Notes: generated by a model from the sequence alone, not told the origin. A stretch of DNA of 64,000 nt from Salinarimonas sp052380005 (GCA_052380005.1 JBQTCJ010000002.1); one strand, 5' to 3'; shown: positions 26,630-36,330, numbered from the stretch's first letter. Program-made: numbers and translations.

Positions 26630-27922
26630 ATGAGCAGCACCACGAGCACCCTGCAGATGGACGGCAAGTCGGTCGAGCTGCCGGTGAAACCGGGCACGAT
26701 CGGGCCGAGCGTCGTCGACATCTCGAAGCTCTACGGGCAGACCGGGGCGTTCACCTACGATCCCGGCTTCACCTCGACGGCCTCGTGCGAGTCGAGCATC
26801 ACCTACATCGACGGCGACGAGGGCACGCTGCTCTATCGCGGCTACCCGATCGAGCAGCTCGCCGAGCACGGCGACTTCCTCGAGACCTGCTACCTGCTGC
26901 TCTACGGCGAGCTGCCGACAGCCGCCCAGAAGGCGGACTTCGACTATCGCGTGACGCGCCACACGATGGTCCACGAGCAGATGCAGCGCTTCTTCATGGG
27001 CTTCCGCCGCGACGCCCACCCGATGGCGATCATGGTCGGCTCGGTGGGTGCGCTCTCGGCGTTCTACCACGACTCGACCGACATCTCGGACGCCCAGCAG
27101 CGCATGATCGCGTCGATGCGCATGATCGCCAAGATCCCGACGCTGGCGGCGATGGCGTTCAAGTACTCGATCGGCCAGCCCTTCGTCTATCCGAAGAACG
27201 AGCTCGACTACGCCTCGAACTTCCTGCGCATGTGCTTCGCGGTGCCCTGCGAGGAGTACAAGGTCAACCCGATCCTGTCGCGCGCGCTCGACCGGATCTT
27301 CATCCTCCACGCCGACCACGAGCAGAACGCCTCGACCTCGACCGTGCGCCTCGCCGGCTCGTCGGGCGCCAACCCCTTCGCCTGCATCGCCGCGGGCGTC
27401 GCCTGCCTGTGGGGCCCCGCGCACGGCGGCGCCAACGAGGCGGCGCTGAGGATGCTCGAGGAGATCGGCACGCCCGACCGCATCCCCGAGTTCGTGGCCC
27501 GCGCCAAGGACAAGAACGACCCCTTCCGCCTGATGGGCTTCGGCCACCGGGTCTACAAGAACTACGACCCGCGCGCCAAGATCATGCAGAAGACCACCCA
27601 CGAGGTGCTGAGCGAGCTGGGCATCAAGGACGACCCGCTGCTCGAGGTCGCCGTGGAGCTCGAGCAGATCGCCCTGCGCGACGAGTACTTCGTCGAGAAG
27701 AAGCTCTACCCGAACATCGACTTCTACTCGGGCATCACGCTCAAGGCCATGGGCTTCCCGACGACCATGTTCACCGTGCTCTTCGCGGTGGCGCGCACGG
27801 TCGGCTGGATCGCCCAGTGGAAGGAGATGATCGAGGACCCCTCCCAGCGCATCGGCCGCCCCCGCCAGCTCTACGTCGGCGAGCCGCAGCGGGACTACAC
27901 GCCGATCGCGCAGCGGGGGTGA
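26630..27922 (+). CDS. gltA: Citrate synthase (type II, hexameric)
   Basis: This 430-aa enzyme condenses acetyl-CoA and oxaloacetate at entry to the TCA cycle. The catalytic histidines lie in ILHADHEQNAS and FGHRVYK, and the catalytic Asp lies in the NIDFYSG segment. The N-terminal beta domain (VELPVKPGTIGPSVVDI) typical of the NADH-regulated type II enzymes is present. The ATG at 26630 is preferred over 26612 because GAAAGGG at 26614-26620 sits at correct spacing. A clear terminator follows. Confidence 0.96.
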   Translation: MSSTTSTLQMDGKSVELPVKPGTIGPSVVDISKLYGQTGAFTYDPGFTSTASCESSITYIDGDEGTLLYRGYPIEQLAEHGDFLETCYLLLYGELPTAAQKADFDYRVTRHTMVHEQMQRFFMGFRRDAHPMAIMVGSVGALSAFYHDSTDISDAQQRMIASMRMIAKIPTLAAMAFKYSIGQPFVYPKNELDYASNFLRMCFAVPCEEYKVNPILSRALDRIFILHADHEQNASTSTVRLAGSSGANPFACIAAGVACLWGPAHGGANEAALRMLEEIGTPDRIPEFVARAKDKNDPFRLMGFGHRVYKNYDPRAKIMQKTTHEVLSELGIKDDPLLEVAVELEQIALRDEYFVEKKLYPNIDFYSGITLKAMGFPTTMFTVLFAVARTVGWIAQWKEMIEDPSQRIGRPRQLYVGEPQRDYTPIAQRG

Positions 27923-27955
27923 TCCCGGCCGATCGGGTCCGGAAACGAACGCGGG

Positions 27956-27980
27956 AGGCGGGCTTCGGCCCGCCTTTCGT
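27956..27980 (+). terminator. Rho-independent terminator after gltA
   Basis: AGGCGGGC-TTCG-GCCCGCCT forms a perfect 8-bp stem with a UUCG tetraloop, followed by TTCGT. It lies 34 bp after the gltA stop and faces the convergent TRAP permease gene. Confidence 0.85.
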
Positions 27981-28005
27981 GCTCTTCGGGCGCCGCCGAC
28001 GCCCC

Positions 28006-29328
28006 TCACCGCCCCAGCACCGCCTCCGGCAGCCCCGTCACGATCTCCGGCACCAGCCAGCAGATCGCGAGCCCCAGCGCCTGGAGCGCCACGAAGGCGG
28101 GGGCGGCGCGGTAGAGGTCGGCCAGCGTCACCGAGGGCGGGGCGACTGACTTGAGGTAGAACAGGTTGTAGCCGAAGGGCGGCGTCAGGTAGGCCATCTC
28201 GAGGTTGAGGATGACGAGGCCGCCGAAGAGGATCGGGTCGAAGCCGATCGCGGTCACGATGGGGATGAAGATCGGCATCGTCAGGAACAGGATGCCGATC
28301 GGGTCCATGACGAAGCCGAGCGCGAAGACGATCGCCATCATCGAGAGCACCACCGCGCCGGGCGGCAGGTCGAGGCCCTCGACGAGGCCGCGGATGAAGG
28401 TCTCCCCGCCGGTGCCGGAATAGACCGCCACGAACAGGAGCGCGTTGATCGCGATCCACATCACCATGGCGGTCTGCCGGCCGGTCTCCAGCGCCATGGT
28501 CGCGAGGTCGCCCGCCCGCAGGCGCCGCTGGAGCGCGGCGACGAGGAGGCTCGTCGCAGCCCCCATGGCGGCGGCCTCGGTGGGGCTCGCGAGGCCGGCG
28601 AACATCGAGCCGAGCACGGCGAGGACGACGACGATGGCCGGGACGACGCGCAGCGTCGCGACGAGCCGCTCGCGCCGCCCGACCTTCGCCCGCTCCGCTT
28701 TCGGCAACGCGGGCGCGAGGCGCGGGTCGAGCCCCGCGCGCACCAGCACGTAGGTGCAGAACAGCGCGGTCAGCAGCAGCCCCGGCCCGACGCCGGCGAG
28801 GAACATCTTGCCGATTGAGACGCCGGCGAGCCCGCTGTAGACGATGGCGATCAGGCTCGGCGGGATCAGCTGCCCGAGCGCCCCGCCAGCGAGGATGACG
28901 CCGAGCGCGATACCCCGGTCGTAGCCGCGCTCCAGCATGGCCGGCAGCGCGAGCCGCCCCATCGCCATCACGCCCACCGCGCTCACCCCCGACATCGCCG
29001 CGATCCCCGCGCAGGCGAGCACGGTGCCCACCGCGAGCCCGCCGCGCAGCGCGCCCATCCACAGGTGCATGGCCGCGTAGAGGTCGTCGGCGATGCCGGC
29101 GCGGGCGAGCACGCTCGCCATGAACATGAAGAAGGGCAGGGCGATTAGCGTCTGGTTGGAGAGCGCGCCGGCGACCTGGCTCGACAGCAGGAAGGCCGAG
29201 AACGGCCCCCATTCGACGAAGCCCACGACGATGGCGACGATGCCGAGCGCGAAGGCGATCGGCACGCCGATCAGCACCGTCGCGAACAGGAGCCCGAACA
29301 GGACGAGGGTGAGCGCCGCGCCCTCCAT
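28006..29328 (-). CDS. TRAP transporter large permease (DctM family)
   Basis: This 440-aa inner-membrane subunit forms the sodium-coupled transport channel of a TRAP importer. It has around twelve hydrophobic segments. Family blocks include IALPFFMFMASVLARAGI near residues 60-77, SGVSAVGVMAMG, GGALGQLIPPS, ASPTEAAAMGA and a C-terminal LTPPFGYNLFYLK. It starts in the stop codon of the small permease gene (TGATG). The substrate is unknown and no enzymes adjoin this three-gene unit. Confidence 0.93.
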   Translation of the reverse strand: MEGAALTLVLFGLLFATVLIGVPIAFALGIVAIVVGFVEWGPFSAFLLSSQVAGALSNQTLIALPFFMFMASVLARAGIADDLYAAMHLWMGALRGGLAVGTVLACAGIAAMSGVSAVGVMAMGRLALPAMLERGYDRGIALGVILAGGALGQLIPPSLIAIVYSGLAGVSIGKMFLAGVGPGLLLTALFCTYVLVRAGLDPRLAPALPKAERAKVGRRERLVATLRVVPAIVVVLAVLGSMFAGLASPTEAAAMGAATSLLVAALQRRLRAGDLATMALETGRQTAMVMWIAINALLFVAVYSGTGGETFIRGLVEGLDLPPGAVVLSMMAIVFALGFVMDPIGILFLTMPIFIPIVTAIGFDPILFGGLVILNLEMAYLTPPFGYNLFYLKSVAPPSVTLADLYRAAPAFVALQALGLAICWLVPEIVTGLPEAVLGR

Positions 29329-29810
29329 CACGGCCCCCGCGCGGCGCGGCGCAGCTCCGCGACCGCGATCGCCAGGGCCTGGAGCGCCATCAGCGCGATC
29401 GAGAGCCCGACGATCACCCAGGAGGGCCAGATCGGCGGATCCCAGGGCGTGCGCGTCCGCTCGAGCCTCGCGACGGCGTCGATGACGCGGGCGTGGACGA
29501 TGACGCCGAGCACCACGAGGTAGGCGAGCACGAGGAGGTGGGCGATCCCGTCGAGCGCCGCGCGCACCCGCGGCGGCACGATCTGGTGGAGAAGGTCGAC
29601 CTGCACGTGGGCGCGGGCCTTCAGCGCCTCCGCGCCGCACAGGAAGAACAGCGCGCCGAACAGGATCTGGGTGAGCTCGCCCGCCCAGATCGTCGGCGCG
29701 CCGAAGGCGTAGCGCGCGCCCACCTCCCACACGACGATCGCGATCATGGGCAGCACGAGCAGGCTCGCGAGCCGGCCCACGCGCGCGACGATCGCCTCGA
29801 TCACGGCCAT
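29328..29810 (-). CDS. TRAP transporter small permease (DctQ family)
   Basis: This 160-aa protein with four hydrophobic segments includes VVWEVGARYAFGAPTIWAGELTQ-type DctQ sequence near residues 25-47, then FLCGAEALKARAHVQVDLL. It joins the large permease to form the membrane domain. It lies 38 bp downstream of the binding-protein gene and its stop overlaps the large permease's ATG. Confidence 0.9.
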   Translation of the reverse strand: MAVIEAIVARVGRLASLLVLPMIAIVVWEVGARYAFGAPTIWAGELTQILFGALFFLCGAEALKARAHVQVDLLHQIVPPRVRAALDGIAHLLVLAYLVVLGVIVHARVIDAVARLERTRTPWDPPIWPSWVIVGLSIALMALQALAIAVAELRRAARGP

Positions 29811-29848
29811 GGCACGCCCTCCCCGCACGCCCTCCCCGGCTTCGCGCG

Positions 29849-30892
29849 TCAGTCGGCGACGGCGTGGCCGAGCGAGCGCAGGTAGGCGTTGCGCGAGGCG
29901 AAGGCTGCGGCGAAGGCCTCCGAGCGGGGCAGGTAGACCTCCTTCATCACCGCCACGCGCGTCTCCTCGACGCGGCGCATGTCGTCCGCCGGCCATTCGA
30001 GGAAGGTCGCGCCGGCGTCCGCCATCTCGCGCATCAGCCGTGCCTCCTCGGCCTTCGCGGTGCGCCACCAGTCGAAGGCGGCGGCGCGCAGGGCCGCGTC
30101 GACGACGGCCTTCAGGTCGTCCGGCAGCGCCTCCCAGGCGTCGCCGTTGACGATCCAGTCCGAGGAGCCGCCGGCGGTGAAGGAGGGCAGCACGACCCAG
30201 GGGGCGACCTCCTGCCAGCCGAGGCCGTGGTGGATCGGCAGCGAGGTGAACTCCGCCCCCTCGATCACGCCGCGCTGGAGGCCGGTGTAGATCTCCTCCG
30301 CGGGCATCGAGACCACGGCCGCCCCGAGCCGGCTGAAGGCGTCGGCGGTCAGCCCCGTGGAGCGGATCTTCACGCCCTCGAGCGCGTCGAGGCTCTCCAC
30401 CGGCTCGGTCAGCCAGAGCTGCTCGCCGAGCAGCGGCGAGACGCCGAGATAGTGCAGGCCGTGCTCCGCGAGCACCGGCCGCAGCAGGTCGGCGCCGCCG
30501 CCGTCGTAGAACCAGCCGACGCCCTGGAGCGGATCGTAGCCCGCTGCCCACTCGTTGATGCCGTAGAGCGCGGGCTCGCGGCCGACGTAGTAGACGAGAT
30601 AGGTGTGGCCGAGCTCCAGCGCGCCGGCGCGGACCGCCTCGACCACTTCCGGCGTCGGCACGAGCTGGCCCGCCGGGAACACGTCGATGCGCATGCGCCC
30701 GTTCGAGGCCTCGGCGACGCGGTCGGCGAAGCTGCGCACGAGAGCGTCGAGCTCGGTCGTCGCGGCACCCGCGACCGTCTGCATGCGCCAGGTGACCTCG
30801 GCGGCGGCGGCGGGCGTCGGGGCGAGGGCGAGCCCGGGGCTCAAGGCGAGCGTGGCGGCGGCGAGGGCGGTCGCGGGGAGACGAGCGCGCAT
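29849..30892 (-). CDS. TRAP transporter substrate-binding protein (DctP family)
   Basis: This 347-aa periplasmic receptor has a signal peptide over roughly the first 28 residues (LPATALAAATLALSPGLAL, cut after AAAA). DctP blocks include RIDVFPAGQLVPTPEVVEAVRAG and LEGVKIRSTGLTADAFSRLGA, where Arg contacts a substrate carboxylate in characterised relatives. A carboxylate ligand is likely. The frame is open further upstream, but only the ATG at 30892 gives a signal peptide. It is first in its operon and divergent from the TetR gene 398 bp away. Confidence 0.9.
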   Translation of the reverse strand: MRARLPATALAAATLALSPGLALAPTPAAAAEVTWRMQTVAGAATTELDALVRSFADRVAEASNGRMRIDVFPAGQLVPTPEVVEAVRAGALELGHTYLVYYVGREPALYGINEWAAGYDPLQGVGWFYDGGGADLLRPVLAEHGLHYLGVSPLLGEQLWLTEPVESLDALEGVKIRSTGLTADAFSRLGAAVVSMPAEEIYTGLQRGVIEGAEFTSLPIHHGLGWQEVAPWVVLPSFTAGGSSDWIVNGDAWEALPDDLKAVVDAALRAAAFDWWRTAKAEEARLMREMADAGATFLEWPADDMRRVEETRVAVMKEVYLPRSEAFAAAFASRNAYLRSLGHAVAD

Positions 30893-31162
30893 GGCGAGAT
30901 CCTCCGGGATGGCCGGCCGGCGCCGGCACCCGAAGGGTTCGCGGCGGGCCGGGAATGTGTGACGGGACCGGAACGGGGCGGCTGCTCCAGCGGACCCGAC
31001 CACGAAATCAGTATTCGAACAACTCTTGATAGATCGCCTTGCTGCTACAATGGTGTTGCGATTGCTGTTGCAGCGATGCTGGATAGCGCTCACCAGCGGA
31101 ACGCCCGCGGGGCAGTCATGCCGCACCGCAACGAAGAAAGTCCCATCAGTGCGCATCTCTCC

Positions 31163-31168
31163 TTGACA
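31163..31168 (+). promoter_or_regulatory. Candidate -35 element for the efflux operon
   Basis: TTGACA lies 17 bp upstream of CAAATG (31186-31191). The candidate -10 overlaps the first palindrome at 31189. A repressor bound at the palindromes would therefore block initiation. The -10 hexamer is weak, so the promoter call is tentative. The rest of the 30893-31289 gap is AT-richer than its surroundings and holds no coding frame I can support. Confidence 0.4.
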
Positions 31169-31188
31169 ACCTGTCGCAGCGGGCGCAA

Positions 31189-31204
31189 ATGAACCCTCGT
31201 TCAT
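31189..31204. promoter_or_regulatory. Upstream TetR-type operator candidate
   Basis: ATGAAC-CCTC-GTTCAT is a perfect inverted repeat with 6-bp arms and a 4-bp spacer. It lies just upstream of the longer palindrome at 31207-31232 and shares its TGAA/TTCA core, suggesting a second binding site for the same regulator. Confidence 0.6.
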
Positions 31205-31206
31205 CC

Positions 31207-31232
31207 CGATTGAATGAGCGTTCATTCAATCG
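31207..31232. promoter_or_regulatory. Main TetR-type operator candidate
   Basis: CGATTGAATGA-GCGT-TCATTCAATCG is a perfect palindrome with 11-bp arms, 57 bp upstream of the TetR start. The TTGAATGA...TCATTCAA core matches the style of operators bound by AcrR/NemR-like TetR proteins ahead of efflux operons. Binding by the adjacent TetR protein is inferred. Confidence 0.75.
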
Positions 31233-31289
31233 TGGCCGTATGCATCACCAGCGGCAGCGGGCGGTTGCCGTGATCGGAAGCGAGAGACC

Positions 31290-31976
31290 ATGGACGACCG
31301 AGCACAGGGCGCGAGCGCGCCGAGCGCGCAGCCCCTCGCCCAGGACCGGCGCCTCGCCATCCTGGACGCGGCGGAGCTGTGCTTCGCCCGGGCGGGCTTC
31401 CATCGCACGACGATGCAGGACATCGCCGCCGCCGCCGGCATGTCGGTGGGCAACCTCTACCGCTACTTCGCCAACAAGGACGCCGTGATCATCGCCCTCG
31501 GAGAGCGCGACCGCACCGAGGTGGCGCGCGACTTCGCAGCGCTCGACGATGCGCAGGACTTCCTCGCCGCCTTCCGCGCCATCGGCGAGAAGCACCTGCG
31601 GGCCATGCCCGCGACGCGCTCCGCGATCTGCCTCGAGATCTGGGCGGAGGCGACGCGCAACGCCGTCTTCGCCGAGATCACCCGGGCCTTCGAGACCGAG
31701 GTGACCGGCCGGCTGGAGCGCGCCTTCGCGCTCGCCCAGGCGCGTGGCGCCATCCGTTCCAAGGCCGACCCTCGCGCGCTCGCGGTGACGATCGGGACGC
31801 TGGCCGACGGTCTGTTCGTGCGGCGCGCGGTCTCCCAATCCTTCGACGCGGGCGCCGAGATCGACCGCGTCCTGGCGCTCGTCGGCGCCATCCTCCACGG
31901 CGCCATCGACGGCGCATCGACCGCATCCGAGCCCGGGCCGGAGCGCCCGGCGACGTCCCCCGAGGTTCTGCAATGA
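31290..31976 (+). CDS. TetR/AcrR family transcriptional repressor
   Basis: This 228-aa repressor has an N-terminal helix-turn-helix (AELCFARAGFHRTTMQDIAAAAGMSVGNLYRYFANKD, about residues 28-64). A variable ligand-binding domain follows. It heads an operon with a membrane-fusion protein and an RND pump and overlaps the fusion-protein start by 4 bp (ATGA). Two palindromes upstream make autoregulation of the whole operon the simplest model, with release on binding a toxic ligand. Confidence 0.93.
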   Translation: MDDRAQGASAPSAQPLAQDRRLAILDAAELCFARAGFHRTTMQDIAAAAGMSVGNLYRYFANKDAVIIALGERDRTEVARDFAALDDAQDFLAAFRAIGEKHLRAMPATRSAICLEIWAEATRNAVFAEITRAFETEVTGRLERAFALAQARGAIRSKADPRALAVTIGTLADGLFVRRAVSQSFDAGAEIDRVLALVGAILHGAIDGASTASEPGPERPATSPEVLQ

Positions 31977-33082
31977 ACGCCTCCCGTATCGCATCGATCG
32001 CCATCGTCATCGGCGCCGTCGCCTGGGTGGCGTCCGGCCAGGCGGTGGTCACGGCGCTCCTCGGCGAGCCGAAGGCGGCCGTCGCCGCCGCGCCGCAGCC
32101 CGAGGGAGGGGCGGCCGAGGAGCACGATCTCTTCGCCGTCGCGGTCCACCGCGTGCCGGTGGTCGATCACGCCCGCACGATCACGCTCTCGGGCTTCACC
32201 CGGGCCGACCGCCGCGCGTCCGCCGTCACCCGTGCCCAGGGCACCGTCGTCGAGCTCGCGGTGCGCCGCGGGACCGAGGTGGCGGAGGGCGACGTCGTCG
32301 CCGTCCTCTCCGACGAGGCCCGCGAGGCGCAGGTCGTCCAGGCCCGCGCCCGGCTCGAGCAGCGGATCGCCGAGGGCGAGGCGCGCATGCGCCTCATCGA
32401 GAACGGCACGCTGCCCGCCCTCCAGCGCCCCGAGATCGAGGCGGACCTCAAGAGCGCCGAAGCGGCGCTCGCCCAGGCCGAGGCGGAGGCCGCCCGCGGC
32501 TTCGTGCGCGCGCCGCTCGCCGGCGTGGTCGACGCGGTCCCCGCCGAGCTCGGCCAGGCGCTCCAGGTCGGCGATCCGGTGGCCGAGATCATCGCGCTCG
32601 ACCCGATGCTCGTCGTCGTCGAGATCGCCGAGCGCCAGCTCGGCGGCGTGCGCGTCGGTGATCATGCCGAGGTGCGGCTCGTCACCGGCCAGACGGCGCG
32701 GGGCGAGGTGCGCTTCGTCTCGAACCGCGCATCCGAGGGCACGCGCACCTACCGCGTCGAGATCGGCATCGACAACGCCGAGGGCGCCATCGCCGACGGC
32801 ATCACCGCAGAGGCGACGCTCGCGCTCGCCGCCGTGCCGGCCGCCGAGATCCCGCGCTCGGCTCTCACCTTCTCGGGCGAGGGCACGCTCGGCGTGCGGA
32901 TCGTCGACGCGGAGGAGCGCGTGGCGTTCGTCCCGGTCGGGCTCGTCGAGGACGGGCGCGAGACGCTGTGGGTGTCGGGCATCCCCGACGGCGCCGCCGT
33001 GATCGTGCAGGGCCAGGACTTCGTCGTCGAGGGCCAGCACGTCGCGCCGGTGCCCTTCGCGCTGGCCGCCGCGCGCCGCTGA
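31973..33082 (+). CDS. RND efflux periplasmic adaptor (membrane fusion protein)
   Basis: This 369-aa adaptor has one N-terminal membrane anchor (IASIAIVIGAVAWVASGQ). A lipoyl/barrel-sandwich half (VRRGTEVAEGDVVAVLSD), a coiled-coil hairpin (about residues 120-180, REAQVVQARARLEQRIAEGEAR), the second lipoyl half (FVRAPLAGVVDAV) and a beta-barrel region follow. It links the inner-membrane pump to an outer-membrane channel. No TolC-like gene is in the window, so a channel encoded elsewhere must serve. It is separated from the pump gene by 54 bp. Confidence 0.9.
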   Translation: MNASRIASIAIVIGAVAWVASGQAVVTALLGEPKAAVAAAPQPEGGAAEEHDLFAVAVHRVPVVDHARTITLSGFTRADRRASAVTRAQGTVVELAVRRGTEVAEGDVVAVLSDEAREAQVVQARARLEQRIAEGEARMRLIENGTLPALQRPEIEADLKSAEAALAQAEAEAARGFVRAPLAGVVDAVPAELGQALQVGDPVAEIIALDPMLVVVEIAERQLGGVRVGDHAEVRLVTGQTARGEVRFVSNRASEGTRTYRVEIGIDNAEGAIADGITAEATLALAAVPAAEIPRSALTFSGEGTLGVRIVDAEERVAFVPVGLVEDGRETLWVSGIPDGAAVIVQGQDFVVEGQHVAPVPFALAAARR

Positions 33083-33136
33083 TCGGCCGCGCGGACATCC
33101 TCGAGACTGGAGCCCGGCGCCGAGCCGGGGAGACCG

Positions 33137-36100
33137 ATGGGCAGAATCGTCGACTACGCCATCTCGCACGCGCGCCTGACGCTCGCGATCCTGGCCTTCG
33201 TCCTGATCGCGGGCTTCGTCGCCTATCAGGAGATCCCCAAGGAGGCCGAGCCGGACGTCCAGGTCCCGCTCGTCTACGTGGGCCTGCATCAGCGCGGCAT
33301 CTCGCCGGAGGATGCCGAGCGGCTGCTGCTGCGTCCCATGGAGACGAAGCTCAAGTCGGTCGAGAGCGTCAAGGAGATGCGCTCGGCCGCCTACGAGGGC
33401 GGCGGCTTCGTGCTGCTCGAGTTCGAGGCCGGCTTCGACGGCGACGCGGCGCTCGCCGACGTGCGCGCCAAGGTCGACTCGGCGCGCAGCGAGCTGCCGC
33501 GCGACGCCGACGAGCCGACGGTGGAGGAAGTCAACCTCTCGCTCTTCCCCGTGCTCGTCGTCGGGCTCGGCGGCGACATCCCCGAGCGCACGCTGCTGCG
33601 GCTCGCGCGCGACGCGGAGACCGCGATCGAGCAGGTGCCGGGCGTCCTCTCGGCGGAGCTGCGCGGCGCGCGCGACGAGGTCGTCGAGATCATCGCCGAG
33701 CCGATGCTGCTGCGCTCCTACGGGCTCGACCTCACCGACGTGATCAACGCCTTCAACGCCGGCAACAGCCTCGTCGCCGCCGGCGCGCTCGAGGGCGACA
33801 CCGGCCGTTTCGCCGTGAAGGTGCCCGCGCTCATCGAGAACGCGCAGGACATCCTCGACTTCCCCATCGCCGCGAGCGGGGACGCCGTCGTGCGGCTCGG
33901 CGACGTCGCCGAGGTGCGCCCCACCTTCAAGGACCCGGACTCGATCACGCGCATCAACGGCAAGCCGGCGATCGTGCTCGAGGTCTCCAAGCGCACCGGC
34001 GCGAACCTGATCGAGACGGTCGACGCCGTGAAGGCCACCGTCGAGGCCCTGCGCCAGACCTGGCCGGCGACGGTCGAGATCACCTTCTCGCAGGACAAGT
34101 CCGGCGACATCCGCACGATGCTCCACGAGCTGCAGAACTCGGTCATCACCGCGGTGCTGCTCGTCATCGTGATCATGCTCTACACGCTCGGCGCGCGGGC
34201 CTCGATCTTCATCGGAATCGCCATCCCCGGCGCCTTCCTGGCGGGCATCCTCGCGCTCTACCTCGCGGGGCTGACCGTCAACATCGTCGTCCTGTTCTCG
34301 CTCATCCTGGCGGTGGGCATGCTCGTCGACGACGCGATCATCGTCTCGGAATTCGCCGAGCGGCGCATGAGCGAGGGCATGGCCGCCCCGCAGGCCTACG
34401 CGCTCGCCGCCAAGCGCATGGCGGGGCCGGTGATCGCGGCGACGGCGACGCGCGTCGCCGCCTTCTCGCCGCTGCTGTTCTGGCCGGGCATCGTCGGCGA
34501 GTTCATGATGTACATGCCGCTGACGCTGATCGCCACGCTCTCGGCGTCCCTCGTCATCGCGCTGATCTTCACCCCGACGCTGGGCGCGCTCCTCGCCAAG
34601 CCGCCGAAGGAGACCCACGAGGAAGGGCATCTGCCCGAGCGTGGCGCCTATCTCGGCCTCATCCGCCTCGTCACCCGCCATCCGGTCGTGACGATCGCGC
34701 TCACCGTCGCGCTCCTCGTCTCCGTGGTGCAGACCTACGGCCGCTACGGCAACGGCGTCGAGTTCTTCCCCGACGTCGAGCCCGAATTCGCACTCGTCCA
34801 GGTCCGCGCCCGCGGCAACCTCGCCATCCAGGAGAAGGACGCGCTCGTGCGCGCGGTCGAGGAGCGGCTCATCGGAATGGACGAGCTCGAGACGGTCTAC
34901 GCCCGTGTCGGCTCGGGCCAGCGCGGCTCGCAGGAGGTGACGGAGGACACGGTCGGCACGGTTCAGTTCGAGCTCGTCGACTGGCGCGAGCGCCGCTCCG
35001 CGTCCGAGATCATGGCGGACATCCGTGGACGCACGGCCGACATTCCCGGCGCGATCATCGAGGTGACGAAGCCCGCCGCCGGTCCCCCGACCGGCAAGCC
35101 GATCACGATCGAGGTCGGCGCGATCGACCCGGCGCGCCTGTTCCCGGCGGCGCAGCGCGTGGCCGAGCTGCTGCGCGCCGTGCCCGAGGCACGCGACGTC
35201 GACGACGGCCTGCCGCTGCCGGGCGTCGACTGGACGCTCGAGGTCGACAAGGCCGAGGCCGCCCGCTACGGCGCCAATGCGCTCACCGTCGGCAACGTGG
35301 TGCAGCTCGTCACCAACGGGCTCAAGGTCACCGAGTACCGGCCCAACGACACCGACACCTCGGTCGACGTGCTCGTGCGCTTCCCCGAGGAGCGGCGCTC
35401 GCTCGACCAGCTCGACGAGCTGCGGGTGAACACGCCCGCGGGCTCGGTGCCGATCGCGAACTTCGTCACCCGCGAGCCGGTGGAGCGCGTGGGGCTGATC
35501 AACCGCGTCGACGGACGGCGCGTCGTCACCGTCACGGCGAACGTGGCGGAGGGCGTGCAGTCGGCCGCGGTGCAGGCGGCGGTGGAGGCGCAGCTCGCCC
35601 GGCTGGACCTCGGCCCGGGCATCACCTGGCGCATGAAGGGCGAGGACGAGGAGCGCGAGAAGGCGAGCGCCTTCCTCGTCACCGCCTTCGGCGCGGCGCT
35701 GTTCCTGATCTTCGCCATCCTGCTCGCGCAGTTCAACAAGTTCACGAGCGTGCTGATCACGCTCTCGGCCGTCATCATGTCGACGATCGGCGTGCTGATC
35801 GGGCTCATGGTCATGGGCCAGGCCTTCGGCGTGGTGATGACCGGCATCGGCGTCATCGCCAATGCGGGCGTGATCGTGAACAACAACATCGTGCTCATCG
35901 ACACCTACGACCGGCTGCGCCGGGAGGGCGTCGAGGCCAGGCTCGCGATCCTGCGGACCTGCCACGAGCGCGCGCGCCCGGTGCTGCTCACCGCCGTCAC
36001 CGCCGTGCTCGGCGTGCTCGGCATCGCCTTCGGCGTGAACATCGACTTCGTCCAGCGGGCGGTCGACGTCGGGGCGCCCTCCACGCAATGGTGGGTTCAG

Positions 36101-36283
36101 CTCTCCACCGCGATCGTGTTCGGCCTCTCCTTCGCGACCATGCTGACGCTGATCGTCACGCCGGCGATGCTGATGGCGCTCGCGGATCTCGCCGCCTGGA
36201 ACGCCCGGCGCAAGGCGCGTCAGGCGGATCGTAAGGCCGCCAAGGCGGCCGCCCGCGCCCCGGCGGCGGTGCCCGCCGAGTGA
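33137..36283 (+). CDS. RND efflux transporter permease
   Basis: This 1048-aa inner-membrane proton antiporter has the RND layout: a first helix (HARLTLAILAFVLIAGFVAY), a large periplasmic loop, and a cluster of helices 2-6 starting near residue 330. VGMLVDDAIIVSE there carries the paired Asp residues of the proton relay. A second loop and helices 8-12 follow (TGIGVIANAGVIVNNNIVLIDTY). It resembles the AcrB/MdtB-like hydrophobe exporters more than metal pumps, but the substrate is not readable. The lysine/alanine-rich tail after the last helix is unremarkable. Confidence 0.93.
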   Translation: MGRIVDYAISHARLTLAILAFVLIAGFVAYQEIPKEAEPDVQVPLVYVGLHQRGISPEDAERLLLRPMETKLKSVESVKEMRSAAYEGGGFVLLEFEAGFDGDAALADVRAKVDSARSELPRDADEPTVEEVNLSLFPVLVVGLGGDIPERTLLRLARDAETAIEQVPGVLSAELRGARDEVVEIIAEPMLLRSYGLDLTDVINAFNAGNSLVAAGALEGDTGRFAVKVPALIENAQDILDFPIAASGDAVVRLGDVAEVRPTFKDPDSITRINGKPAIVLEVSKRTGANLIETVDAVKATVEALRQTWPATVEITFSQDKSGDIRTMLHELQNSVITAVLLVIVIMLYTLGARASIFIGIAIPGAFLAGILALYLAGLTVNIVVLFSLILAVGMLVDDAIIVSEFAERRMSEGMAAPQAYALAAKRMAGPVIAATATRVAAFSPLLFWPGIVGEFMMYMPLTLIATLSASLVIALIFTPTLGALLAKPPKETHEEGHLPERGAYLGLIRLVTRHPVVTIALTVALLVSVVQTYGRYGNGVEFFPDVEPEFALVQVRARGNLAIQEKDALVRAVEERLIGMDELETVYARVGSGQRGSQEVTEDTVGTVQFELVDWRERRSASEIMADIRGRTADIPGAIIEVTKPAAGPPTGKPITIEVGAIDPARLFPAAQRVAELLRAVPEARDVDDGLPLPGVDWTLEVDKAEAARYGANALTVGNVVQLVTNGLKVTEYRPNDTDTSVDVLVRFPEERRSLDQLDELRVNTPAGSVPIANFVTREPVERVGLINRVDGRRVVTVTANVAEGVQSAAVQAAVEAQLARLDLGPGITWRMKGEDEEREKASAFLVTAFGAALFLIFAILLAQFNKFTSVLITLSAVIMSTIGVLIGLMVMGQAFGVVMTGIGVIANAGVIVNNNIVLIDTYDRLRREGVEARLAILRTCHERARPVLLTAVTAVLGVLGIAFGVNIDFVQRAVDVGAPSTQWWVQLSTAIVFGLSFATMLTLIVTPAMLMALADLAAWNARRKARQADRKAAKAAARAPAAVPAE

Positions 36284-36330
36284 CGCCCCCCGAGTGATCG
36301 GTCGCGTGATCGAGGTCGTGAGCGGCGGCC

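Noticed and set aside
31463..36088. 1541-codon antisense frame opposite the efflux operon
   Set aside because: A complementary-strand shadow of the adaptor and RND genes, which have clear domains on the plus strand.
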